Source: Davidsoniella eucalypti (Eukaryota > Ascomycota > Sordariomycetes > Microascales > Ceratocystidaceae). From it: a DNA stretch of 64,000 nucleotides. Location: assembly GCA_004009845.1 (NCBI GenBank), contig RMBW01000038.1, positions 186,001 through 250,000 on the forward strand, in the 5' to 3' direction. A model generated the notes under the pieces. It searched no databases and was not told the DNA's origin. It saw nothing but the letters and a program-made list of their open reading frames with translations. The position numbers and the translations under genes are program-made. Shown here piece by piece: positions 48,931 through 59,700 of the stretch. Numbering within the stretch: position 1 is the stretch's first letter; every line of letters begins with the position of its first letter.

Positions 48931-50319
48931 TTATAGCTTAGCGCCTGAAACGGCCGCAACGTCCTCGTCCAGCGGGAGAATGTGCGGTAACGGGCCAAAG
49001 GGCTCGATCGAAAGCGGGTTGATCTGTGTGTGGCTCTTGGTGTAGTGCTTCTTGATATGCTCAAACTGCGTCGTCTCCCGGAACGCGGGGATATTCCAGT
49101 ATAGATTGCGCATCCAGGCGTGAATCCGCGGGTAGCCACTGCGGATATCGCGGATGTTGCACTTGAAGTGTTGCACGTAGACAGGCTGGAGGGAGAAGAT
49201 GTTAGCGGGCTGTCTGTAGACAAGACTAGACATTTATATAGTAGGCTTACGTCGAAGCGAACAATGGTCACGAAGCTGTAGATTAGAATTGCTATGTTAG
49301 TCTTTTAGCACATCCTCAACACACTCTAAGGAGGCAACTCACAGTCTGATATCCGACTCGGTCAGGGCCTTGCCAAAGTAGTATGGTCCATACTGTGCCG
49401 TCTCACCAAGGTGTTTCTCCGTGCGATCAAGCGCCTCGAACAGCGTAATAACATTCTTCTCATACGCCTCCTGCTTCGTGGCAAAGCCCGACTTGTACAC
49501 GCCGTTGTTAATCAAGTCGTACGTCCACGTGTTCGCCGCCTCAATCTCGCTACGTAGCGCCTCGGGATACACATCGATAGCGCTGTGTTCAGCGCCTAGT
49601 AGTCCGTTGAAGGCCGTGTTAAGCATGCGCAGAATCTCGCTGCTTTCGTTGTTCACGATGCGCTTCTGTACCTTGTCGAAGAGCACCGGCACCGTAAAGC
49701 GTCCGGTGTAGTTCGGCTCGGCGGCAAAGTACACTTCACTCAGGAACTTGTAGTCCTCGTGACACGGATCGGGAATCACGTTGGCGCCCGGCAACTTCTC
49801 GTCTGCGGTGACAAAGCGCCAGCCTGTTATTCTCTTGTGTTAGCCCGCTCCCATTCCTCAGCGCAGACTAGGAAGCTCAAACTTACCGTTCGCGCCTAGG
49901 TGCCAGTGTACCACGGAGAAGCTGATGGCGTCTTCCAAGCCTTTTAGCTGGCGCATGATCAGCGTCCGGTGCGCCCATGGACACGCATAGCTGACGTATA
50001 AATGGTACCGGCCCTTCTCTGCCGGGAACTCGGCCCCAGGCTCGGCCGATACCCAGTTGCGGAACGTGCTGACCTGACGCTTGAACTCACCCGACGGGTC
50101 AATGGGCTTGACCCAGTCGGTGATACTCATCTTCTTGTCGCCAGATAGCTCAGATGCCATTTTGTTATGCTTTTGTTGTTGTGTTTTGTTGTTGAAGTTG
50201 TTAGAAGAAGCTAGAGAGACTGCTGTGCTGAGATATCGAGTCTTGGGAGTTGCGCGTGTTCTTAGTAGATTTCGAGTGCAAAATGATCGGAGAGAATTCT
50301 TGATAACCGGAAGCATCAT
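48931..50319 (-). CDS. ECM4: ECM4/GTO-type glutathionyl-hydroquinone reductase
   Basis: Exons on the minus strand: 50319-49887, 49823-49343, 49275-49251 and 49185-48931, total 1194 nt, 397 residues from the upstream ATG. These xi/omega-class glutathione transferases reduce glutathionyl-hydroquinones through a catalytic Cys. The CPWAHR motif has its Cys at residue 113, following the thioredoxin-like strand YHLYVSYA. The family run NNESSEILRMLNTAF and the helical C-terminal domain (TESDIRLFVTIVRFDPVYVQHFKCN) are intact. Exon 3 is only 25 nt and is needed to join RL to FVTIVRFD and then PVYVQHFK. Two in-frame starts exist: 50319 adds 53 residues rich in Arg/Ser/Thr without acids, like a mitochondrial presequence, and 50160 (MASELSGDKKM) gives a 344-residue cytosolic form. 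Confidence 0.92.
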
Positions 50320-50938
50320 CCACTGGCAAATGAAATACCGATGAATGAGAATCTAAAATTTCCATGTTGTGCCGTGTCTATCAAGCCTCTTTATCTATAC
50401 CTCACACCTTAAGCTCTAGTCAGCTCCAGCATCCCAGTTTGGAAGCTCGGCTGACTTGAGACACATAGAAGAGGGTAACAGTCTTTTTGTTTTTGTCAGC
50501 GTTACTAAACCCTCTGTAGAGACCACTAAGCAACCCTCTGTAAGCCACCACCTCCACATTATTCAGCGAAGCTCTACAGTGCTTCTTACATTGCAGGCAT
50601 GATACCCCGCTCTAAGTTGCCCCAATGATGCTTTGCCCCATTTAGGCCATTTTGCTATTTGCCCTCCCGTCGCTGACAAAGCATTCACGCAGCTGAAACT
50701 AACTAAATCGTCAATCATGCACCATACGTACGTACATATATACAATACAATCGTAGAAAATCAATAAAACGAACCCAAACTCAAACTTATAGTCAGATAA
50801 TTATAATTGTCAGCACTATCGGCTTTAATAAAACACAAAACAGCAGCCGGCAGTCTAGCTCTAACAAATGTTCCTTGAAGAATATATGGATACAATTTTA
50901 AATCCTTTAGCCGCCATTGTCAATCTCCCACCTACACT
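50320..50938. other. Intergenic region between ECM4-like gene and UBA1
   Basis: AT-rich; carries the promoter of the ECM4-like gene and the UBA1 3' flank. A short TACATA-type tract lies near 50727-50745. No gene seen. Confidence 0.5.
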
Positions 50939-53900
50939 TTACGAACGGTGCACAGTGATAAATGGCACATCAACATCCTCGTCTGCTTCGTCTTCAGCCA
51001 CCATCTCGAAAATGACATCCCTTTGGTGATCAGGGATTGGCTTCTTCGACACCTTCTCTACAAGCTCAGTCAACTTCATCGTCAGCTTTTCCTTGGTCTT
51101 GCTGGGAGGCTGGAAAGAGGCGTAGAGCAGACTGACACCAGAGCTTAGCATCGAAATCGTCAAGCCTTTCTCCCTGAAGTGATCCAGAAGCTCCTGGAGC
51201 GTAAAATCTGGTACTTCAAAGCGATCCCAGATCTTGTCAAGTGACACCTTGCCGTCAGAACCTTGGTATTCAACCTTGGGACTAGCGATAGGCTCGCTGA
51301 ACCCAAAGAATGGCAGTGCCAGGTTGATAAAGCCGTTCTTGTACTTCTCAATGTCATCTTGGCCATCAATGACCTTGTACAGTTCTAGGACAACTAGACC
51401 AGTGACCAGTGCAGTGGTGGTGGCAATCGCAGGAATGATCTTGCCAGCAATGAACTTGGTCTTATGGCGATCAACAGTCTCAATCTTGTAGTTCTCTGCA
51501 CGCAGGTTGCTACAGGCAGTGATGAAGTCGATGTGGTGGTTGGTATCGTCGTCCTTCTCGAACTCAACGGGAGTCAGCTGGTAGCCAGACAATCCCTTAG
51601 CCTCAGGAATGCTCTCGATGACCTTTTGAAGCTCGCCCTCATCACTAAAGTTGCCAGCGTTGGGATCCTATATAATAAATTTTGTTAGATACTAGAACCA
51701 AATTCTCATCTCATGATTAGTACTTACCGGTTCACTGTCATCGGCCTGGATCTTGACTCCGGAAGATGGTGCGAAGTCCTCGACAATGATATTATCCAGC
51801 TCACGAATGTAAATCCCCTTGTCAGTACCAGGGGACTTGATATCGTAGTTGAAAGCATGCAAGTTAGCCGCCGCAACGACAAAACCAAAGTGTGTTGGGT
51901 TGGTGATGTCGAATTTTAGGGCATCGGGTGCACGCTTAGGGGGTGACCAGAATGGGGTATTTGATGAAGTAGTGGCATCCTTGGGGAAAGTGAATAGAAG
52001 TTGCTGCACGTCGTTGACGAACAACTTTTCAAAAAGGAGGCGAGCCCAGGCAATACAGTCCTCAAATGTGCGAGGACGTTCCACTGTAAGACTGTCGCGG
52101 ATGTTCTTGAGAACGTTGATCTGGTTGCCACCCTGCTTTAGAGCCTTCTCAATGTAGTCGGGTTGAGTCAGGTACATGTTGACACTCTGGGGCCGCTGCA
52201 CAAAGTTGGGCTCAAAGATGTGTTCCTTGGCCCAAGCAATCGTGTGTTCAATGCGGTAGGGGAAACTGCGGACTAGGCACATAGGAAACTCCTTCTCCGG
52301 TGGGTCATGGGATGAAGAGTATGATTCAGTGACGTTAGGTAGCACAACCTGTGTGTTGCCCTTAGTACCCAATGTTCCACTCTCTAGCAGAGGCTTGCGG
52401 AAGAAAACACAGCGCTGGTCGACGTACTGGCGAGCAGCAACATTATCCAGGGCGTTAGTCACACCGTCCAAGTCATTCCAGAAGTCTTCATTGAAAAGAT
52501 GCTCAGTATTCTTGCCAACGGGTTCCTTGTGCGACTTGATGTGACCATCCAGATCGGGGTTCATACGTCGAACAGCCTTGGCAGCAGAATCACTCTTCAT
52601 ATTGCCGACATCATGAGGACGGAACAAGAATTGGCGGTTTAGGTTACTGCGCTCGATAGAATCCATATCAGTGATAGTAAGTTGACCCTTAGGGCCAGTA
52701 CCTAGACCAATCATGGCCCAATTCTTGAGCATCTCACAACCAATGGCGCCAGCGCCAACCAGGAACTCTCTGGTGTTGGCAAGCTTATCCTGGAACTCCT
52801 TGCCAAAGACAGCAATCTGCCCATCATATCTGCTGCCAGTAGGCTTGCACAGCTCTGCAGAACGAGGAGTGTTGATTGGTAGGGACTCGAGAGAATCGAA
52901 GTAGAGGAATTGCTTAACGGGGTGGAACTTTCCTGAGACAGCTTTGAGTACTTCCTGGGCAGTGATACCACCAATGAAAGCGGCCATGGGAGTAAGATCA
53001 CCTGTGGCCTGGTAGGCTAGCTCAGTAATAAGCTTGGTATCAAACTCAATCTCTGTCTTGGCCTCGGCAGCGACCTTCTTGGCCAACTCCAGAACCTCAG
53101 TAGCATCATCCTTGTTAAATGGTGCGGGGAGACGGCCCTTACTCTCGACGAAGGCATGCAGTGCCTGGAAACCAGCGTGCAACTGCTGCGGACGATCAAA
53201 CTTGGCCCAGTCAGCAACCAAGAACTCGGGCTCAGCCAAGGAAGTAGACAGATCCTTGAATTCTAGGACCTTGGGCATCTTGACTTCTTGCCAAAGACCA
53301 CCCTTCTTGTACTCGCCGAGACTAGAAACATCACCGATCGAGAAGTTGTAGGGGCCCTTGACAGTGACCTTGCGGGGCTCGGAGTGGTTCAGAGCCTCTA
53401 TGCCCTCAATCTCAGTAAAGGTGACGTAGTCACCATCTTCAAGGCCGTGGCGAGCTTCATCGAGCGCACTAACAAGGCCAGTCTCGTCAATGTTGACGAC
53501 GATGCCACTAAAGGCAGCCTCGCCGGTAGCATCGGAAACGGTGAACTTGTCGCCAAAATCGCAGAAAATAGAGCCAAACAGGCCAAAAGTGTCGGCAATA
53601 ATGACGTAGATGCCGTTCTTATGGCAGAAGTCGGCAACGGCCAGTTGTTGCTTGAGAGGCGTGTTAGTCAAGACAACAACTTGGTATTTAGTCAGGTCCG
53701 CAAGGTTCGAGTCGATGCCTCTATATTTGCAAAACATTGATAGTTAGTGGCAGTCTTTATAATCAAGAATTTTATCACGGTCCTATTGAGTCTATGTCAT
53801 TGATGGCTTACCCAGCTGACTTGTGGACATGGATGGGGACGTAGGCATTGAGCTCGGTCAGTCTGCCCGCTGAAACCTCATCGCGAGACTTGCCAATTTC

Positions 53901-54164
53901 GTCCTCGCGCAGGAAAAATTGAGAAGAAAGGTCGGCGACAGTGATGGGAGTGGGGTCGTAGACAGTCAGACTCTTAACACCAGCAAGAGCAATGTTCTTG
54001 GCGACCTCGATACCGAGACCCTTTAGACCAACAACGAGCGCGTGGGAAGCACCCATACGCTTCATAGCCTCGTGGCCCAGCACATAGAGTTGACGACTGT
54101 AGAGAGACTCGTCGATCTCGGATGTGCCAGCGGCAGGCTGATCTTTCATTTCGACTTCGGCCAT
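50939..54164 (-). CDS. UBA1: Ubiquitin-activating enzyme E1
   Basis: Exons on the minus strand: 54164-53812, 53720-51728 and 51667-50939, total 3075 nt, 1024 residues, the same length as yeast Uba1. The enzyme adenylates ubiquitin with ATP, carries it as a thioester on its catalytic Cys and passes it to E2 enzymes. The inactive adenylation domain begins with LYSRQLYVLGHEAMKRMG. The active one has GAGAIGCEMLKNWAMIGLG, DMDSIERSNLNRQFLFRP and KSDSAAKAVRRMNP. The catalytic Cys domain has ESYSSSHDPPEKEFPMC with Cys at residue 599 (yeast 600). The C-terminal ubiquitin-fold domain ends VPFITVHRS. After the Cys the sequence is Leu-Val-Arg rather than the usual Thr-Leu-Arg, which is unusual. Splice junctions are standard and all phases fit. 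Confidence 0.97.
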
Positions 54165-55413
54165 TTTGATTGCGTCCTATTCATCAAGGTCAAGCGCCAA
54201 TGCGCTAGAGGTTAGCTTGTCTGATTCTCCGCTATCAAGGCTATCGAAAATTCATCGATTTCTATCAACAGTACGTTGATCCTTATATCAATGCCAACGT
54301 TGAGCTGGCCTCGTCGGAGTATGGTGAGTCGATGAGTGGTACTTACAGTCAACGGTCTTTTCTGGGATACAACCAAATCCCCGTGAGAGTTTTTCCGCTT
54401 CCCCAGCTTGGCGACTTGTGAAGAGATCGAAAACGGTCGATTTATCGTGAGATGAACTGGCCAAGAAGAAATGTGATGACCAAGTGTTGAGATGGCAGAT
54501 GGTCGATGGTGGTGATGCGATCAGATTGATGATGATTGATAGTTTGAATTATCGTGTTATGTTTATGGTAGAGTTCACTGCCTGAGCCAAGGCAGTAAGA
54601 GTTTCCCTTCTAGTTTGGCAAATAACAGAGACAGCAACGGCAGTAGTAACAATGGCAGTAAGCCAAACAAGAGTAGCTACCAAAAAAGGCAGCAAAAGAC
54701 CCCGCTATGGCAGGGATCAAGGCCCGCAAGCGCTTCTAGGAAGCTACTATAAATATGGTCCAACAAGCTATAAATCTTATGTGAGCAAGAGCAAAGTTGC
54801 AGCAGGTGCCATACAAATTCACTTGCAATTGTTGACATGACGCAGCAGCTCCTAATTTGCACAAATATACAGATACATTGCTCACAAGATATTCTCTGAT
54901 TGGGGATCAACATCACTACGCCATGCTCACAAGACATAAAGCCAAGCGTATCACCCCAAGTTCACCAAAGCACATTTCTTCACCAATCTCATGTATTTCT
55001 AATAAATGCCCTTTTTAATGCAAGGCCTAAGCCGCAACAGTGCTGACCAAGCAGACTGAAGTAGAAGGTGGGTGGTTCTTAGCCTAGCCTAGCTTACCAA
55101 CATAAAATGAGAAGGAAGCAAAGAGGGGCAGGACAGCAGCGAAGATTATGGAATTCGCACTGTTATGCACTGTTTTATTCTATAATGTTTGTAGGCATTC
55201 TCACAGTGTCCATGATTATCTATAGCGCAATGCCATCATACAACGCTACGCCTGGCCGACCTCGCATGAGGTAGTTGGTTTAAATCCAGCTGGGGCAAAA
55301 CTACTACTGAAGTCCACCCATGCTTATGGTAGTGCGTCTGAGGGTTTGGGCAGCCTCTCCACTCACGAAGTTCTGCAGAAGGTAGATGCCAGGTAGTAAC
55401 CATACTGTTCTAA
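54165..55413. other. UBA1 upstream region and gene-free DNA
   Basis: The first 400 bp or so are the UBA1 promoter. Beyond this, AT-rich DNA contains no credible gene. Around 55243-55320 a T-arm-like hairpin appears but no full tRNA can be folded from it. Confidence 0.5.
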
Positions 55414-55537
55414 GAAACCATAACAAATGCTCTATATCTCAGTAGCCTATCACTGTTGAGAAGTAGGTTGTCCTTCACCTTATATTGTATACTAGTATTA
55501 GTTCAGGGCTGTGTATCTTAAGATACCGAGGTGCTAC
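55414..55537 (-). repeat. Dispersed repeat, copy 2 (inverted partner at 42080-42203)
   Basis: Reverse-complement copy of the 124-bp segment at 42080-42203 with five substitutions and no gaps. Every substitution makes this copy richer in A/T. Four of the five are CpA to TpA changes when read on the affected strand, the signature of repeat-induced point mutation. Confidence 0.9.
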
Positions 55538-55923
55538 TTTCAAAAACGCTCCGTAAACAGAACAAGCCCCACTACCCAACCTTTCCTACTTGCTCTATGG
55601 GTAGTTGCAATGGCAGCTTGGTTCCTGAATAGGGCGGTGAACTTGTTGTAGCTTATTCAGTCATTTTTTTCAGCCATTAGACAGATTCTGATATGTAGTA
55701 TAGCTTCATATTTCTGCCTGGCTTTTTGGCACATCTTACATTCAATGAAACGCCTTGTTGCTATGTTCCGATAGTTTAAGGATTATCCAGTCACATCTTA
55801 ATGGAGAAATGCCGAAGCTAGTAGTGTATTTATTTCATATTTTTCTCGAAATAGTGTAGTATATTGTAGAGGCGGAAAGGGTCAGTCCCTGTCTGATGCT
55901 CATACATAACCGACCCGAGACAT
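55538..55923. other. FKBP gene 3' flank
   Basis: AT-rich sequence between the repeat and the FKBP stop codon; no frame of interest. Confidence 0.5.
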
Positions 55924-56735
55924 TTACTCAATCTTCTTCAGGTGAACGTCGCTGTGTGTAATGTTAGCTAGATGGATCAATACAAAACGGAAACAGTTTA
56001 TGTGTAGAGACGTACAAGATCAGGTCCGAGTGAGGAGGGATAGCACCGGGGAAGCCACTATTGATGAACGTTAGTATAATGCATTGATATGATAGTGTTT
56101 GATGCTAGATATAAGCAATGTCTCACCGGGCACCGTAGCCATAGTCGGCGGTGATGTTAAGAGTAGCCTTCTCGCCCAGCTTCATCATGGTGACACCCTC
56201 GTCCCAGCCTATTCGAGCATCGTATGTTAGTATTCTACAGCGTCACTTGCATAAGCCGGTTCAAGACTTACCCTTGATGACCATACCGATACCGATACGG
56301 GTCTCGAAGTCTCTCTTGCCAACGGAAGAGTCGAACCTATAGTGTGAATAATAGATTAGCCTGTGTTCGCCAATATGGCACTGAGCTATTGTGTGCTCGG
56401 CGCGCGGTTCGCGATGCGCATCACGATCCGTGGGGTGGCGGGTAGTCTTACTGCTTGCCCTTGTGGTCGGGTTTGGTCTCGTCCTTGAGCCAGCCAGTGT
56501 ACTCGATGGTGACGGTCTGGCCGACGGTAGGCGAGGGGCCGGAACCCTCGGCGTTGACAGTCTTGATGACAACCATGTTGATAGCTGATGTGGAAAATGC
56601 GTTGATTGAAGGAAGAGATGAAGGTCTTTGGAAAGCTCGAGGAAGAATATAACAAGGACGAGTAACGGCAGGGCGACCGGTTCTTAAAGCTCTGCAGGTA
56701 GCAGCAGCAATACTTCTAGGTACTTGGGATGCCAT
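55924..56735 (-). CDS. FPR1: FKBP12-type peptidyl-prolyl cis-trans isomerase
   Basis: Five exons on the minus strand: 56735-56452, 56336-56272, 56208-56127, 56057-56016 and 55951-55924, total 501 nt, 166 residues. FKBP12 catalyses proline isomerisation and is the receptor through which FK506 and rapamycin inhibit calcineurin and TOR. The FKBP fold runs from VGQTVTIEYTGWL through FDSSVGKRDFETRIG, VIKGWDEGVTMMKLGEKA and DYGYGARGFPGAIPPHSDLIF to VHLKKIE; the drug-pocket Tyr, Asp, Phe and Trp positions are in place. Two in-frame ATGs occur in exon 1. The one at 56576 (MVVIKTVNAEGSG) gives the usual 113-residue cytosolic form. The one at 56735 adds 53 residues rich in Arg, Ser, Ala and Pro with no acidic residue and FSTSAI near its end, as in a mitochondrial presequence. 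Confidence 0.95.
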
Positions 56736-59700
56736 AGTGTTCGTGGTGGCACAGTAAGTACTCCAAAGCTACTGTCAGCGCTTTTGTTGATCGTTTTTAG
56801 TGTGTGGGTGTGATCATGCCGGTCGGAGAAAAAGGAAGCGGGGCAAAGGCCCAAAAAAAAGCGACATCAACAATGCAAAAGAAGGGAGGAGAAGAGCAAA
56901 AACAGAGCAAGGGGAAAATCAACCGTTGGCATGAGTGCTTATCTTATGGCAGGCAGATTAGCCTCGCAAGCCTAAAACAACTCACCTCTAGGGTTTTTAA
57001 GGCACAGGAGGAATGGCGTAGACTGGAATTCAAAATGCGCTTTGGTAGCTTTGTAGCTTTCGTACTGGCTAGTGCAGAAAATAGAGCGTTTTGCACCACG
57101 AAGGGTCGGGTCGTTCTGTGACGTGCTTTGTCTACATAGGATGCAGAATGTGACAGGGAAACGGCCTATCCCGGGAGCTCCAGGAAGCTCTCGGATGTCC
57201 ACAGTCTTTCATGGCCATAAGCCATAAAGGTGTGAGGTATTCTCCTCTCATCGATTTCACACACTATATGCAGAATTTCTATGACTTCATCATAAAAAGT
57301 TTTCAATTCAAATTCTCCAATCTCTGAATGAAGCTAAGCTATATGTATATCACTCCATGTCTCACACATCACATTCTAGTCTATGCATATGCAACAGCCT
57401 AGATCCGGTAGTGTCTAACTCGTAGTGATTTCTAGTCCGAGCTGATCTTGGCAATGATCCGACCCGTGTCTGGGCTTACGGATTCATATGCGCTGTGTGT
57501 ATCATTGTAGCATTGCAGATGAATCATATAAGCTCGGAGTCTCGTATCTTCGGCGTTACTGACGTATGGAGACCGCATCGGCTCAATTCGCTTTGCATGC
57601 CAACTATTATCCAACTTGGAGTTTCTAAAACGGTATTGAGCAAGGAGCGTCCTTTGTTCGATTCAACGCCAAAATGGTACGTACATGGCTGTGTAACACT
57701 GAGTACCATTGAATATACTGGGCCAATCAAAGGCAGAACCGATGATGTACACGATATATTCTTGTGTTTTAGTCAGTTTCCATTAGAACCATAAAAAGAG
57801 CCTATTGGAATCGAATTACCCTATCAGTACTCGGTACTTGACTTGGAAGGTGATCGGTCAACATTACCCGACATTGTTTGAGCAGTAATATTACACCCAA
57901 ACTATAACCTCTTTGATCCCTTCGTATAAGTTTGTCTCCGATAGGTTGATGAACAAGCTACAATTCCACAAAACTCTAACAAAACTCTATCAAACACCGT
58001 TAAGCTTAATACAACTTCACAATGCCATTGATAATATCAGATGAGAGCAGGCTACCAACTTCCACGTAACTACGGATATAGGCCACGATACACCGCTTAG
58101 GTTTTCGGTTTATGCCGTGGCATGGAATTCAGGGTCGTACAAGCTAGCCACTCTATATCTATCAACTAGAATCTTGGTTCATACTAGCTAGTATGACTGT
58201 ATGGTCGAAAACTATACTTTTTTTGCGTTGCTAATCCAATAGATGTGCAGCAGCTAGAGCTGCCAATACGAAGTACTATGGGTTTCACAGGCTTCGGCAT
58301 TGCTAGACAGGCGTGTATCTTATCTTGTATATCATGTTGTATATATTGATATCAAATGGCCCGGCCTTTAGCCCTGACTCAAGATGTCTCTCTGATGAAC
58401 CAATAGTACTTACGTGTGGGAGTAAAACATTAAAGCCTCACAAATACCGCCGAGCCTCTATCAACCAACTATTGGAACTCGGCTCTCAAACAATGACTTT
58501 CAAGCTTAATATGCCCAAAATCATTCTTCGGGTTATACTATTCCTTTCGGCCTTAAAAATAGCATATTTAGGATATTTGTGTGCAATTTCATCGTGGGAA
58601 ACAAAAAACGTAAGCCAACGCCTCTCCATTTGTTATGCTCATTGACTTCATTGTTAATCACCATCATTTACTCCTATAACTCAAAAGTCAATGATTTCTA
58701 GCATACTACGTCAACTCTATCAGGCTATCCATCAATGACTATAATCCTACTTGTGATACAACTAGCCAGCCTCGGCTCTCTCCGGTGATACAGAGTTCGG
58801 CCTCCGGATTCTCCGGTGAAATCACAAGCTTGAAGGATCATGGAGACTATCAGAACAACGTTATCGACACAGTCTCATCTACTCTTTTTTTTTTCTTTTT
58901 TCCCATGTCTTTTTTATTTGCTAAACAAAATATGCAAGGCAAGGATGGTGGTGTGAATGTGCAGATCGTGATCTGTCAGGCCATCCCAAACCTCGAAGTT
59001 CCATGGGTTCGTCAATGCTATGACTTTCGTCCTCCGTCTAGACTGGCCGATTATGGTCTAGAGTCGAATGCCAGTGATTCTCCCCTATTATAGCATAGTC
59101 TGTGTGATCATGTGCATTCTTACAGTTGATCTCGACACCTTGATACATCACAGGCTAAGTTTCTCCGGTGAAATTATATCTCTTGGTCCTCTATCTTTAT
59201 GCAGCGGTAGGGAAAATAAGAGGCCAAATCATAAACAGTACTGGGCATTACAAGTCTGCAGAAAAGGTCGGTCCAGATATAGATGTTGTATTTATACACC
59301 ATGAGCATGTTAAACGCCGGTGAAAGTTTATAGAAACTAGGAACCCAGTAACGCAAATTATATGTCAATTAGATGGAATGAGTCCTGTAATCTTTTTGTC
59401 TTCTTGAATGCATGTATCGAGATATCTCCTTTCGATAGAAATCAATTATGACTCTCGGGTGATTTCATACGGCTCTTCAATCATCATGAATGGAGAGATG
59501 CAGACATCAAGTGAGCATGTACAAAGACACCATGCTATATCGATAATCATATGTCAATATATGCATGTATGTACATACATACTATACCATCTATATATCA
59601 ATGAGCTAACAAGGGAAATGGAAAACTACATACCGAACGAACGAACGAATATCATCGTTCCGAACCCATTCCAAGGCTTTATCTCCATTCGTATTTTAAT

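Noticed and set aside
55240..55320. T-arm-like hairpin (GTTGG-TTTAAAT-CCAGC) followed by TGGGGCA
   Set aside because: No matching 5' acceptor strand, D arm or anticodon arm at proper spacing could be found, so it is not a tRNA gene.
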